A DNA stretch of 64,000 bases from Bacteroidetes bacterium RIFCSPLOWO2_12_FULL_37_12 (GCA_001769655.1 MEPC01000038.1:1-64000); one strand, 5' to 3'; shown: positions 17,047-26,855, numbered from the stretch's first letter. A program made the numbers and translations. The notes: generated from the letters alone by a model not told the origin.

Positions 17047-19017
17047 TTACATATATGCCTCCCATTTTTTATACATTTCCTCTAATTCTTTCATCACTCT
17101 GTTGTAACGGTCGAGTATCGTGTGAAATCCATCTTTATCATTATATACAACCGGGTCCGATAGTTTTGACTCACATTCAGATTTTTCTTTTTCCAGAGAA
17201 GAAATTTTTTCTTCTAATTGTTTTCGCCGGTGTTCGTGTTGTTTTTTTTCTTTATCCGCCTGGCGCTCTTTCTCTTTTATATTAGGATTTGCAGGTTCTT
17301 TTATTTTAAGACCTTCTTTCGCTTTACTTTTTTTGATGGAATTCAATTCTGCCAATGACTCCATTTTCTTACGGCTCAAATACTCTTCAATGTCATAAGG
17401 AAATTGATGTATCTTTTTATTTTTGAATTCATACACCTGATTGACAAGCCCCGATAAAAATTCCCGGTCATGGGAAACAAGCACGAGAGTGCCACTAAAT
17501 TCCATCAGAGATTTTTTCAGAATATCTTTAGTGATAAGGTCTAAATGGTGGGTGGGCTCATCGAGAATCAACACATTCACCGGTTCCAGAAGAAGCTTTG
17601 CCATGGAGAGCCGGGTTTTTTCACCTCCCGACAACACGCTGACTTTTTTATAAACCGTGTCACCACTGAACAAAAAAGCGCCCAGCAATTTTCGTGGCAC
17701 CACAGGGTTGCCGGCTGTTATATTCGACTCAATGGTTTCAAGAACGGTATGCGCGGGGTTCAGTGTGGCAAAATTGTGCTGGGCAAAATATCCAATCTGA
17801 ACATTATAACCGGTGGTAAGTTTTCCCTGATAGGGTTCGGTGCCGGCTAAAATGCGACTGAGGGTTGATTTTCCTTCTCCGTTTCTTCCAACAAAAGCAA
17901 TTCGGTCGCCCCGGTAAATAGAAAAACTCTGCTCACGAAAGACCTCCTTCTGGTTATATGCTTTTGAAATATTTTCCGCTTTGAAAACATCCACTCCGGT
18001 TCTGGGCGCATTTGGGAACGTGATACGGATTTTGGAAAGGTCCTCTTCTTCGGGAATGACTAATTCGATTTTGTCGATCATTTTAATTCTTGACTGCACT
18101 TGCTTTGCTTTCGATGCCTTGTACCGGAACCGTTCGATAAATTTTTTATTGTGTTCTATTTCTTTTAATTGATTCGACTGAACAGCCAATAAATGTTCTT
18201 GTTGTTGTTGTTTTAATGCTTCGTATCCCAGGTAATTCGATTTAAAATCCCGGAGATTCCCGCTTTGCAAATCGAAAATACGGTTGCATAAATTATTCAT
18301 AAATACCCGGTCGTGTGACACAAGAATCAGGCACCCTTTGTAGGAAGAAAGAAAATTTTCGAGCCATAGTAACGAGTCCATGTCAAGGTGATTGGTGGGT
18401 TCGTCAAGCATCATCAAATCTGGGTTTTGCAAAAGAATTTTTGCCAGTTCCACACGCATTTGCCATCCTCCGCTCAGTTGACTGACATCGTTATCAAAAT
18501 CATTTCTTTCAAACCCAAGACCCGTTAGAATTTTTTCTGTTTTTTCTTTTATGAGATGACCGTCAATGAGCCGTAATTCCTCATATAAATGGTTCAAAAC
18601 AGCGGAATGTTCAGAAAATAGTTCAAGTGTCACTGATTTACCTGCATGTTCAACGGGCAAGGAAGACACACTATGCTCGGCAGGCTCTCCGGCATGAGCA
18701 AGTGCATGTTCCGTTTCCCGGATTTTCACCACTAATTTCTGAATTTCTTTATGAGAACTCATTACTTCCTGAATAATGGAATTAGGTTGAATGTAAATTA
18801 TTTCCTGAGGCAGGTAACCAATCTTCAATCCGGTGGGTTTATGTATGGATTTTTGATTTTCTGTGTAAATGCCTGCCAATATTTTCAGCAGGGTGGTTTT
18901 GCCGGAACCATTTCTGCCTACCAGACCGATTTTATCTTCAGGTCGGATAAGAAATGAAACGTCATTAAAAAGGTATCTATCTCCAAAATGTATGGAAAGG
19001 TTCTGAACGGAAATCAT
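17047..19017 (-). CDS. ABC-F family ATPase (ribosome-associated, Uup/EttA-like)
   Basis: 656 residues with two ABC domains and no membrane part. Domain 1: Walker A GLVGRNGSGKTTLLKIL, signature SQLSGGWQMRVEL, Walker B LMMLDEPTNHLD. Domain 2: GRNGEGKSTLSRIL, LSGGEKTRLSMAK, LILDEPTHHLD. The linker region (roughly 240-320) and a C-terminal coiled coil (from about 560, rich in K and E) are those of Uup-type proteins. The N-terminal domain has an unusual His/Ala/Glu-rich insert around 105-125. ABC-F proteins act on the ribosome, resolving stalls or protecting it from antibiotics. It is last in a same-strand run with the Mla-like genes. Confidence 0.9.
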   Translation of the reverse strand: MISVQNLSIHFGDRYLFNDVSFLIRPEDKIGLVGRNGSGKTTLLKILAGIYTENQKSIHKPTGLKIGYLPQEIIYIQPNSIIQEVMSSHKEIQKLVVKIRETEHALAHAGEPAEHSVSSLPVEHAGKSVTLELFSEHSAVLNHLYEELRLIDGHLIKEKTEKILTGLGFERNDFDNDVSQLSGGWQMRVELAKILLQNPDLMMLDEPTNHLDMDSLLWLENFLSSYKGCLILVSHDRVFMNNLCNRIFDLQSGNLRDFKSNYLGYEALKQQQQEHLLAVQSNQLKEIEHNKKFIERFRYKASKAKQVQSRIKMIDKIELVIPEEEDLSKIRITFPNAPRTGVDVFKAENISKAYNQKEVFREQSFSIYRGDRIAFVGRNGEGKSTLSRILAGTEPYQGKLTTGYNVQIGYFAQHNFATLNPAHTVLETIESNITAGNPVVPRKLLGAFLFSGDTVYKKVSVLSGGEKTRLSMAKLLLEPVNVLILDEPTHHLDLITKDILKKSLMEFSGTLVLVSHDREFLSGLVNQVYEFKNKKIHQFPYDIEEYLSRKKMESLAELNSIKKSKAKEGLKIKEPANPNIKEKERQADKEKKQHEHRRKQLEEKISSLEKEKSECESKLSDPVVYNDKDGFHTILDRYNRVMKELEEMYKKWEAYM

Positions 19018-19041
19018 TTTCTATTTTCTTTTTTCTATCTT

Positions 19042-19806
19042 CTATTTTCTATTTTCAATCTTATCTCGCAACATTTTCTGATGGGGTCCGGCAAAGACAA
19101 ATTCATTGAGCCATGTATTATCTGAATGGAGTATTTCTTCCCTGTTTCCTTCCCAGCATTTTTTTCCCTGATGAATGAAAATGATGGAGTCACCGGTTTC
19201 AAGTACGGAATTCATGTCGTGAGAAACTACGAGTGTGGTCATGTTGAATTCTACTGTAATTTCTTTGATTAGTTTGTCTATGACGATGGAAGTTTGCGGG
19301 TCAAGTCCGGAATTAGGTTCATCGCAAAATAAATAACGCGGATTTAAAGCAATCGCTCTTGCAATTCCAACGCGTTTTCTCATACCCCCGCTCAATTCCG
19401 ACATGGAAAGTTTATTGGAACCACTCAGTTTTACACGTTCAAGGCAGAAATTCACTCTTTCAATTTTTTTCTCGCAGTTAAGTTGACTGAACCGGTCTAA
19501 TGGAAAAAGAATATTTTCCTGCACATTCATGGAATCAAACAAAGCGGAACCCTGAAACAACATTCCGATTTCGCGTAAAATTTTTTTTCGTTGATTGAAT
19601 AAAGCGGTAACTAAGTTCATGTCGTCAAAAAAAACACTGCCTGTATCGGGTTTAAGAAGTCCTACAATGCATTTCAATAATACCGTCTTCCCGCTTCCGC
19701 TTGCTCCAATGATATAATTAACCTTCCCCGGGAGAAATTCCCCTGAAATGGAATCGAGAACATTTTTGTCGTCGAAAGATTTGGATATGTTTGTAATGCG
19801 TAGCAA
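19042..19806 (-). CDS. MlaF-like ABC transporter ATPase
   Basis: 254 residues. Walker A GASGSGKTVLLKCIVG, signature SELSGGMRKRVGIARAI, Walker B YLFCDEPNSGLDP, H-loop VVSHDMNSVLE. These fit the MlaF/Ttg2A group, which powers phospholipid (or other lipid) movement between inner and outer membranes with MlaE and an MCE protein. It follows mlaE on the same strand after 77 bp. No MCE-domain (MlaD) gene is present here, so it must be encoded elsewhere. Confidence 0.88.
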   Translation of the reverse strand: MLRITNISKSFDDKNVLDSISGEFLPGKVNYIIGASGSGKTVLLKCIVGLLKPDTGSVFFDDMNLVTALFNQRKKILREIGMLFQGSALFDSMNVQENILFPLDRFSQLNCEKKIERVNFCLERVKLSGSNKLSMSELSGGMRKRVGIARAIALNPRYLFCDEPNSGLDPQTSIVIDKLIKEITVEFNMTTLVVSHDMNSVLETGDSIIFIHQGKKCWEGNREEILHSDNTWLNEFVFAGPHQKMLRDKIENRK

Positions 19807-19883
19807 AGAGGGAATTAATTTACGACTTACGATTTACGAATAAAGTGAATAAGTGACACTATTCGTAATCAGTAATTTATTAT

Positions 19884-20630
19884 TTACAATAATATTTGAG
19901 CAAGTACATAATCAGCACACAACACGGCAATACAACTATTGGTCACCGCCACCGTGGTTGCCCTGCCGACTTCAAGAGCGCCGCCCTTGGTATTATATCC
20001 TACGTAAGAGCATATTGAAGAAATAAGCAATGCAAAAACAAATGATTTTACCAGCATGAAAAAGATATTGTATGGCACAAAATATTCCCGTATTCCATAA
20101 ACGTAATCATATTCGGTAATAGCGCCTGAAATAGTACCGGCAAAATATCCACCGGTAATTGAAATAAATGCGGCTATGGTCACTAAAACAGGGAACATGA
20201 AAGCGGAAGCAATAATTTTTGGCAAGACCAGATACGATGCAGAATTTATTCCCATAATCTCAATGGCATCTATCTGTTCAGTGATTTTCATAGTGCCTAA
20301 AGAGCCGGCCATATTGGAACCCACTTTGCCGGCAAGCACGATAGCAGTAATAGTAGGCGCTAATTCTAAAATCGTCATGTCCCGTACAATCAACCCAATG
20401 ACCGAGCGGGGAATCAATGGATTTTCAAGATTGTAAGCAAATTGCACGACCGTAACGGCTCCAATGAAAGCAGAAATTATAAATACAATTGTCACTGATT
20501 CTACTCCTATAATAACCATTTCATGAGCCGTGTTGCGAATATATACCGAAAAAGGTTCTCTATGAAAGAACAACTTCTTCAGGAACATCATGTAATCGCC
20601 AATCGCGGTGAGTATTTTAAATTTATTCAT
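19884..20630 (-). CDS. MlaE-like ABC transporter permease
   Basis: 248 residues from ATG 20630, one base after the pcm stop. About five hydrophobic segments are visible: VIIGVESVTIVFIISAFIGAV, then a conserved ELAPTITAIVLAGKVGSNMAGSLG block, and a C-terminal block starting FFMLVKSFVFALLISSICSY. The residues GTMKITEQIDAIEIMGINS are the family signature. It partners the MlaF-like ATPase in envelope lipid transport. Confidence 0.9.
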   Translation of the reverse strand: MNKFKILTAIGDYMMFLKKLFFHREPFSVYIRNTAHEMVIIGVESVTIVFIISAFIGAVTVVQFAYNLENPLIPRSVIGLIVRDMTILELAPTITAIVLAGKVGSNMAGSLGTMKITEQIDAIEIMGINSASYLVLPKIIASAFMFPVLVTIAAFISITGGYFAGTISGAITEYDYVYGIREYFVPYNIFFMLVKSFVFALLISSICSYVGYNTKGGALEVGRATTVAVTNSCIAVLCADYVLAQILL

Positions 20631-20631
20631 T

Positions 20632-21285
20632 TCACAACGGTTTACCATTTTTTCCTAACAGTGGCACAAATTTGAACGAGCCGTACTCAGAGGACTCTGT
20701 TAATTCATTGTCTTGTTTTATTACACAAATCATTTTTTGCACCTCTCCTTTGCCTACTGGAATTATTAAACGCCCTCCGATTTTCAATTGATTCATAAGG
20801 CCATCAGGTATTTTTGGTGCCGCGGCGGTGACAATAATTTTATCATACGGGGCAAAAGAGGGCAACCCCAAAGAACCATCTCCCAGAAATAATTTCGGAT
20901 AATAATTCATTTTAGCAAGAAGTTGTTTTGTTTTTTCATACAATATTCTGTTTAATTCAATGGAGAAAACTTTGGCGCCAAGTTCTACGAGAATACATGC
21001 CTGGTATCCTGAGCCGGTTCCTATTTCAAGTATTTTATCATTTTTTTGTACATCGAGAAGTTCCGTCTGGACAGCTACGGTATAGGGTTGAGAAATCGTT
21101 TGGTCTTCTCCAATCGGAAACGGTTTGTCCTCGTAAGCGTGCTCTGTGAAGGAACTATCCAAAAAAAAATGTCGCGGAACTTTGTCTATGGCTTTAAGAA
21201 TTTTTTCGTTACTAAAACCTTTATCCCTGATTTCCTGACAAAGGGCTTTACGCATTCCTTTATGCCGGTAAGAATCTAAAAGCAT
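20632..21285 (-). CDS. pcm: Protein-L-isoaspartate O-methyltransferase
   Basis: 217 residues. It methylates isoaspartyl residues in damaged proteins using AdoMet, allowing repair. The AdoMet motif is ILEIGTGSGYQACILVEL; IGEDQTISQPYTVA marks the substrate loop. The upstream sequence has TAAGTTTG at 21299-21292 on this strand, which would place the transcription start almost at the ATG. It heads the run pcm, mlaE, mlaF, abcF. Confidence 0.92.
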   Translation of the reverse strand: MLLDSYRHKGMRKALCQEIRDKGFSNEKILKAIDKVPRHFFLDSSFTEHAYEDKPFPIGEDQTISQPYTVAVQTELLDVQKNDKILEIGTGSGYQACILVELGAKVFSIELNRILYEKTKQLLAKMNYYPKLFLGDGSLGLPSFAPYDKIIVTAAAPKIPDGLMNQLKIGGRLIIPVGKGEVQKMICVIKQDNELTESSEYGSFKFVPLLGKNGKPL

Positions 21286-21349
21286 GGTTTACAAACTTAC
21301 ATGAAAATTTTGATTTCCATATAAACAGGATAAAAATACAGAAACATTC

Positions 21350-21389
21350 TCACCCCTCTCCATTTTTTTGGAGAGGGGCTGGGGTGAGG
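21350..21389. repeat. Hairpin repeat R2, copy 2 (inverted)
   Basis: CCCCTCTCC (21353-21361) with GGAGAGGGG (21370-21378), followed by CTGGGGTGAGG. Its left flank (ATAAACAGGATA) also matches, in inverted orientation, the right flank of copy 3 (TATCCTGTTTAT), so the unit extends beyond the hairpin to about 75 bp. Confidence 0.8.
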
Positions 21390-21532
21390 TCTGATTAATA
21401 GAAGAAATGTACATGAAATTTTTTGGTTACACATTGCCGGGAAAAAAAAGTATCGGGGTATGGGTGTGTCGGTTTGTCGGTGTATATTGCATTTTTTTTA
21501 TAAATTCGTGAAAAAATTCAGATATTTCAGAC

Positions 21533-22501
21533 ATGAAAAAAATCGGTATCCATGGTTTCACTGCAGTAAAAGCCCTTTATACAGACGGCATTCTGGCGCG
21601 GGAAAATTTTGAATTTTTTGGATGCAACGATGCCTCTTTTGACCTGCATGATATTGTTCAGTTTGGCGCACTTGATTTTCTTACCGATTTCTCTTCAGTA
21701 ATCAACCGCTGTGATTATATCATTCTGGGAGATGAAAATCAATCTCCTTATGAATTTGCAAGACAGGCAATGCGAAAAGGGAAACCAATAATTCTATTGC
21801 ATCCTTTTTTGTTAAATTATGAAGAAGCAAAAAATCTCTCCAAATTAAGCGAAGAAGCAGGAATTGAAATATTTTGCTTCCACACCTATAATTTATTGCC
21901 CGTTTTCATAACCGGTAAAAAACAACTTGATAACAAAATTGTGTTGTTCCGTTTTGAACATTTCGTTCCCGTTTTATCAGGTTCTAATCTCAAACCGGTG
22001 ATGGAAGGAATTCTCTCACAGAATTTAGCGCTAATTCAGGATGTATCGAAAGCAACTATCCGGAAAATATCAATCAGTCATCAAAAAATCATTTCAAAAG
22101 TAGCCGATTCAGTCAGCATTCACTTTGAATTCGACACAGGGTTGACGGGTGACTTGTGGCTCAACCGGATGGCTATTGAGCCATGCCGGAAAATGACATT
22201 ACTTCAGAAAAACCGTCTGGTTGAAATTGACTTTGTTCATTCTGTAGTAAAAACCATTGATAAGGAAAAAAGCAGGTCTAATCCACCTCATGCCTTGTTT
22301 CAGGAATTTGCAGAACAACCGGTTACTAAATTATTAATCGGTCAACCCGCTTTAACAGGACCCACTCCGTTAGTTCAATTTTTTGATTCCATATTTCCGT
22401 CTTCAAAAAATCTTCCGGTTAAAACGCCCCTTATTCATGATACACTTGCGGCACTGAAACTGGCTCGGCATATTGTGGATAAAATTAATAGAAGTATGTG
22501 A
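21533..22501 (+). CDS. Gfo/Idh/MocA-like oxidoreductase (predicted)
   Basis: 322 residues. The N-terminal half looks like a Rossmann domain: KIGIHGFTAVKALY at the start, DYIILGDENQSPYEFARQAMRKGKPIILLHP around 65-95, and EEAKNLSKLSEEAGIEIFCF. This is the layout of Gfo/Idh/MocA dehydrogenases, but the dinucleotide Gly motif is degenerate (GIHGF). The C-terminal part matches no specific group. It leads a run with a lipoprotein and a sugar transferase, so a role in cell-surface polysaccharide synthesis is plausible. Confidence 0.5.
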   Translation: MKKIGIHGFTAVKALYTDGILARENFEFFGCNDASFDLHDIVQFGALDFLTDFSSVINRCDYIILGDENQSPYEFARQAMRKGKPIILLHPFLLNYEEAKNLSKLSEEAGIEIFCFHTYNLLPVFITGKKQLDNKIVLFRFEHFVPVLSGSNLKPVMEGILSQNLALIQDVSKATIRKISISHQKIISKVADSVSIHFEFDTGLTGDLWLNRMAIEPCRKMTLLQKNRLVEIDFVHSVVKTIDKEKSRSNPPHALFQEFAEQPVTKLLIGQPALTGPTPLVQFFDSIFPSSKNLPVKTPLIHDTLAALKLARHIVDKINRSM

Positions 22502-22536
22502 AATAGGAATGATGGAATATTGGAATATTGGAATAA

Positions 22537-23415
22537 ATGAAAACAAAATCTTCGGTTTTTTTACTTATTGCCTTGGTTTTACAAGGGTGCCTCTGGAGCA
22601 ACGAACCGGAAAAAATTCCGGCTTACATCCGGATCAAAAATTTTAATTTTACATCGCCATCTGAACTCGGAAATAACTCACAAAGCATTTCCGATGTCTG
22701 GGTTTATGTGGACGGAAAAATAAATGGAATTTATGAATTGCCTTGCATATTTCCGGTACTGGAAACTGGTTCTTATGAAGTTAAATTATATGCAGGGATA
22801 TATCCTGATGGAATGCATAATGTCAGAATAAGTTACCCGTTTTTTACTTCGCATAAATTTCAGGCAACGCTGGTAGAAAAAGGTGTTTTGGAAGTGACTC
22901 CTGAAATCACGTATATTGATAATTTGAAATTGCCGGTTTTTATGCTGGAAGAATTTGAAAAGAGTTTTGTGTTGATTGAGCCCAGTCCTCAAAGTGATAT
23001 TGATACGTTGAAAATTGAAACAGATTCGTTGCCTTATATCGGTAAATACGGAGTTATTTATGGAAAAAAGGACGTGAAAGAAAAAATTGATTGGGCTTCC
23101 GTAGAAGAGATTTCAATTTCTGACCCTGGCTCAGCAGTATTTCTCGAAATGCATTTCAAATCAACTATTAATTTTTATGCAGGTGTCTATGCCCTCAATG
23201 GCTTCGGAGGCGTGACCGCTATACTTGATTTGGTTCTCCTTCCCCGAAGTGATTGGCGTAAAGTATATGTAAATCTGACCGATGAAATTGCAAGTCAACC
23301 GTTGGGTACAACGTTTAAAATCCTGTTTCGGGGAGAGACAAATGGAGCCATTGACACAAACGGTAAACCCGATTATATTGCCTTGGATAACCTGAAACTA
23401 TTGCAGATGAAATGA
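22537..23415 (+). CDS. Lipoprotein of unknown function
   Basis: 292 residues. The signal KTKSSVFLLIALVLQGC ends in a lipobox Cys18. A PEGA-like beta domain follows (VWVYVDGKINGIYELPCIFPVLETGSY), then a beta-rich part (SAVFLEMHFKSTINFYAGVYAL ... YIALDNLKLLQ). Its stop overlaps the start of the sugar transferase as ATGA, so the two are coupled. It is anchored in the inner or outer membrane; specific role unknown. Confidence 0.7.
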   Translation: MKTKSSVFLLIALVLQGCLWSNEPEKIPAYIRIKNFNFTSPSELGNNSQSISDVWVYVDGKINGIYELPCIFPVLETGSYEVKLYAGIYPDGMHNVRISYPFFTSHKFQATLVEKGVLEVTPEITYIDNLKLPVFMLEEFEKSFVLIEPSPQSDIDTLKIETDSLPYIGKYGVIYGKKDVKEKIDWASVEEISISDPGSAVFLEMHFKSTINFYAGVYALNGFGGVTAILDLVLLPRSDWRKVYVNLTDEIASQPLGTTFKILFRGETNGAIDTNGKPDYIALDNLKLLQMK

Positions 23416-24806
23416 AAAAAAACCTGGAAACACTGAAGCATATTGTTGCCGACTTTATTTCATCGTTTCTGGCGTGGGTCGGCTTTTTTATGCTACGCAA
23501 ATACATACTTCAGAATATTTCTGAAGGGCTTTCACCTACCTTGCTTGTAGGAGCCGTAGTAATTTCTGTTTTCTGGGTTTTATTATATGCCGTTTCAGGC
23601 ATGTATTCCGATTTATACAGGAAATCGCGTGAAAAAGAATTGATACGTCTTTTCCAGTTTACCCTGTTAGGGGTTCTGATTATTTTCTTCGGAGTCATGT
23701 TGGATGATATTATTATTAACTATACTTCCTATTACAAAACATTCTCGACCTATTTTCTCATTCATCTTTTAGTGGTTTCGATTGTAAAACTTTTTCTTCT
23801 CACCCGGATCAAAAATAAAATAGCTAATCGCGAAATCGGATTCAATACCTTACTCATTGGAAGCGGGAATTCGGCAAAGTCGGTCTATGAGGAATTGGAG
23901 AATATGAAAAAATCTATAGGTAACCGGTTTGTTGGATACCTTGCAACAAATGAATCAGCAGATGAAAAAACACTTCCTATAAAAAAGTTTGGCACCCTGT
24001 TAAATGCGGAAGAAATTATTAATCAACATCGCATTGAGGAAGTGATCATTGCCATTGAATCGCAGGAACATGCACGAATGGGTGAGATAATAAACACACT
24101 TTCTCCTTTGAATGTCACTATTAAAGTTCTGCCCGATTTATATGACATACTCACCGGTTCGGTTAGAATGTCCCATTTATTCGGAACTCCATTAATTGAA
24201 ATAAACCCAAACCTGATGCCCCATTGGGAAAAAGTTGTAAAACGATTTATTGATATTGTTTTTTCATTTCTGGTAATGATGTTGGGATGTTGGTTTTTCA
24301 TTCTCATTGCATGGTTAGTGCGGCTTACAAGCAGGGGTCCTGCTTTTTATAGTCAGATTCGCATTGGTAAGAACGGAAAACCATTTCGTATTTTTAAATT
24401 CCGTACCATGTTTGAAAATTCAGAAACAGAAGGTCCCAGTTTATCCACTGAAACAGATCCACGCGTAACTCCCTTCGGTAGATTTTTGAGAAAAACCCGT
24501 CTTGATGAGTTTCCACAATTCTGGAATGTGTTGAAAGGGGATATGTCATTAGTAGGACCCAGACCCGAAAGAAAATATTTTATTGACAAAATAGTAGAGA
24601 TAGCTCCGCAATACCGGCATCTTCAAAGAGTAAAACCCGGAATCACAAGCTGGGGGCAAATCAAATTCGGATATGCAGAAAATGTAAATGAAATGGTAGA
24701 ACGGTTGAAGTACGATATTATTTATATAGAAAATATGTCGTTGGCGCTTGATTTTAAAATCATGCTGTTTACCATCATGCGAATGATTCAAGCGAGGGGG
24801 AAATAA
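23412..24806 (+). CDS. Polyprenyl-phosphate hexose-1-phosphate transferase (WcaJ-like sugar transferase)
   Basis: 464 residues. The first 130 residues hold four membrane segments (ADFISSFLAWVGFFML; LLVGAVVISVFWVLLYAV; FTLLGVLIIFFGVML; FLIHLLVVSIVKLFLL). A nucleotide-binding-like domain follows (LLIGSGNSAKSVYEELE). The catalytic sugar transferase domain starts at about 270, with KFRTMFENSE, RKTRLDEFPQFWNVLKGDMSLVG and GPRPERKYF. It loads the first sugar phosphate onto undecaprenyl phosphate to begin exopolysaccharide or O-antigen synthesis. No glycosyltransferase cluster follows. Confidence 0.9.
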   Translation: MKKNLETLKHIVADFISSFLAWVGFFMLRKYILQNISEGLSPTLLVGAVVISVFWVLLYAVSGMYSDLYRKSREKELIRLFQFTLLGVLIIFFGVMLDDIIINYTSYYKTFSTYFLIHLLVVSIVKLFLLTRIKNKIANREIGFNTLLIGSGNSAKSVYEELENMKKSIGNRFVGYLATNESADEKTLPIKKFGTLLNAEEIINQHRIEEVIIAIESQEHARMGEIINTLSPLNVTIKVLPDLYDILTGSVRMSHLFGTPLIEINPNLMPHWEKVVKRFIDIVFSFLVMMLGCWFFILIAWLVRLTSRGPAFYSQIRIGKNGKPFRIFKFRTMFENSETEGPSLSTETDPRVTPFGRFLRKTRLDEFPQFWNVLKGDMSLVGPRPERKYFIDKIVEIAPQYRHLQRVKPGITSWGQIKFGYAENVNEMVERLKYDIIYIENMSLALDFKIMLFTIMRMIQARGK

Positions 24807-24935
24807 GAGAAAGGGAAAAAGGGAGAAAGGGAGAAGGGGAGAAAGTAAGCAGGTGAATGAAAAGTAATTGAGAATTTTCCTGTATTTTTGCATTTTATAC
24901 CCTTATACCCTATACCCATTTTCATTTAATAAATC

Positions 24936-26276
24936 ATGAAGCTTGAACAATTTTTCGATGAAAACCTTTCTCATGCTTCCTACATGATTGTTTCGGAAGG
25001 CGAAGCGGTGGTTATTGATCCTTCGCGGGATATCGAGAGATATATTAAATATGCTCACGAACATTTTGCTGTAATTCATGCCATCATTGAAACACATCCG
25101 CATGCTGATTTTGTAAGCGGGCACGGAGAATTATCACGAAAAACAGGCGCCGCTATTTACATCAGCAAATTGGCAAAAGCGGATTATCCCCATATTCCCT
25201 TCGACGAAAATGAAATTTTAAAATTAGGTACCTGTGAACTGCACGCATGCAATACACCAGGACATTCCCCCGACAGCATCTGCATAATTTTAAAACAAGA
25301 TGATAAAGAACATGCTGTATTTACCGGTGACACTCTTTTTGTGGGAGATGTTGGCAGACCTGATTTACGCGAAAATGCCGGGAATTTAAAAGCCAACAGA
25401 GAAGAATTAGTCAGTTCGCTTTATCATTCTACCAGAAAAAAATTAATGAAACTTCCTTCCGATACTATTGTTTCCCCCACTCATTGCGCAGGTTCTCTTT
25501 GTGGCAGAAATATTGGACCCGAACGATACAGCACCATCGGAAAGGAATTAGAAAATAATTATGCACTTCAGGAAATGAACGAGAAAGATTTTGTCCGCAT
25601 CGTTTTAAAAGATCTTCCTTTTCAGCCACGTTACTTTGCTTACAATGTTGGCCTGAACTTGAAAGGTGCTCCTGATGTTAAGGAGATTGCAGACAAGGTA
25701 CCGGTATTTCGTGAGCATGCTCTCGTGGATAAAAATTGCCTGATAGTGGATGTAAGACAGCCCATCCATTACAAACAAAAGCATTTTAAAGGTTCTATTA
25801 ACATACCGCTTAGTTTGCGTTTTGAAACCTGGCTTGGATCAGTGGTGAATCCCAATGAACCGTTTTATCTTACCATGGAATCACATGGGCAGAACGACAA
25901 TGAATATGCAAGTGGTATTATTAAAAGGGTCGCCAAAATCGGATACGACCTTTTTCTTAAAGGTGTTTTAATGACCCATAATCCCGGACAGGAAAAATCT
26001 GAAAAATTGAGTATGAAAGATTTTTCAAAGCGCCGGAAACAATTTTACATTCTCGATGTCCGAAACGTCTCAGAAGCAAAACATAAGATTTTTGATAATA
26101 GCATAAACATCCCTTTACCTGTTTTACGTGAAAATCTTAAAGAAATTCCAAAAAACAAACCGCTGGTGGTTCATTGTGGAGGTGGATCCCGCTCTGCTAT
26201 TGCTTCCAGCATTCTTGAGTGTCACTTTAAACAGAAAGTGTACGATTTAGGAGAAGCGGTGGAAGATTTTAAATAA
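24936..26276 (+). CDS. MBL-fold hydrolase with two rhodanese domains (persulfide dioxygenase-like)
   Basis: 446 residues. The N-terminal metallo-beta-lactamase domain has ETHPHADFVSGH, TPGHSPDS, FTGDTLF and SPTHCAGSLCG, the non-haem iron ligands of ETHE1-type persulfide dioxygenases. Two rhodanese domains follow (about 255-340 and 355-446). The first keeps DVRQPIHYK but lacks the catalytic Cys; the second has VVHCGGGSRS with Cys. It probably handles glutathione- or protein-persulfides and sulfur trafficking. No sulfur operon is adjacent. Confidence 0.85.
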   Translation: MKLEQFFDENLSHASYMIVSEGEAVVIDPSRDIERYIKYAHEHFAVIHAIIETHPHADFVSGHGELSRKTGAAIYISKLAKADYPHIPFDENEILKLGTCELHACNTPGHSPDSICIILKQDDKEHAVFTGDTLFVGDVGRPDLRENAGNLKANREELVSSLYHSTRKKLMKLPSDTIVSPTHCAGSLCGRNIGPERYSTIGKELENNYALQEMNEKDFVRIVLKDLPFQPRYFAYNVGLNLKGAPDVKEIADKVPVFREHALVDKNCLIVDVRQPIHYKQKHFKGSINIPLSLRFETWLGSVVNPNEPFYLTMESHGQNDNEYASGIIKRVAKIGYDLFLKGVLMTHNPGQEKSEKLSMKDFSKRRKQFYILDVRNVSEAKHKIFDNSINIPLPVLRENLKEIPKNKPLVVHCGGGSRSAIASSILECHFKQKVYDLGEAVEDFK

Positions 26277-26281
26277 TATCT

Positions 26282-26324
26282 GGTTTAAGTCTGTAGCCAG
26301 GTAAGTGCGGTTGCGACTTAAACC
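26282..26324. repeat. Hairpin repeat R3, copy 1
   Basis: GGTTTAAGTC (26282-26291) and GACTTAAACC (26315-26324) form a perfect 10-bp stem around a 23-nt loop containing CCAGGTAAGTG. A second copy lies inverted at 34469-34511 with its loop conserved. The loop conservation suggests more than a terminator. Confidence 0.75.
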
Positions 26325-26373
26325 TTATATTAAGTTATTGGTCATTGGTCATTAGTTATTAGTAAATACTCTC

Positions 26374-26796
26374 ATGTCACGCATTCTTGCCATAGATTAC
26401 GGAAAAAAAAGAACCGGCATTGCCGTGACAGACCCGTTGAAAATGATTGCTTCTCCTTTAGTGTGCATTGATACTCCCGACATTTTTATTTTTCTGGAAA
26501 ACTATTTCAAAACGGAAAAAGTGGAGACGTTGGTGATTGGTTACCCGCTGAATACCAATGGCAGTGCCACTGATGTCACTAAAGATGTAATTCGTTATAA
26601 AAACAACATACAAAAAAAATTTCCTGCAATCAAAGTCGAATTCGCTGATGAACGTTATACCAGCGTGATTGCCCACCAAACCATGCTTGCCGCCGGATTG
26701 AGAAAAAAAGCCCGCAGGGATAAACGGTTAGTGGATAAGATAAGCGCGGCGGTAATTTTGCAGGGATATTTGAATAAGATGGGCATTGGGAATTAG
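26374..26796 (+). CDS. ruvX: RuvX/YqgF family Holliday-junction resolvase-like protein
   Basis: 140 residues. RNase H-like fold with acidic residues in AIDYGKKRTGIAVTD (Asp7), EFADERYTS (around 89-97) and RDKRLVDKISAAVILQ (about 114-129). The family is implicated in 16S rRNA 5' end processing and/or Holliday junction cleavage. It stands between the MBL-rhodanese gene and the FAH hydrolase. Confidence 0.9.
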   Translation: MSRILAIDYGKKRTGIAVTDPLKMIASPLVCIDTPDIFIFLENYFKTEKVETLVIGYPLNTNGSATDVTKDVIRYKNNIQKKFPAIKVEFADERYTSVIAHQTMLAAGLRKKARRDKRLVDKISAAVILQGYLNKMGIGN

Positions 26797-26804
26797 GCAT
26801 TCAA

Positions 26805-26855
26805 TAGTAATACAGTTGTAATACAATCGTATTACTATCGTATAACCATTGTATT
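26805..26855. repeat. GTAATAC palindromic satellite
   Basis: AGTAATACAGTTGTAATACAATCGTATTACTATCG-like words. GTAATAC (26818-26824) pairs with GTATTAC (26829-26835). Related words occur at 49821-49843. Confidence 0.6.

Noticed and set aside
17047-19806. ABC-F and MlaF-like genes as one exporter for the double-glycine peptide
   Set aside because: ABC-F has no membrane domain and the MlaF/MlaE pair is a lipid transporter; neither has a C39 peptidase domain.
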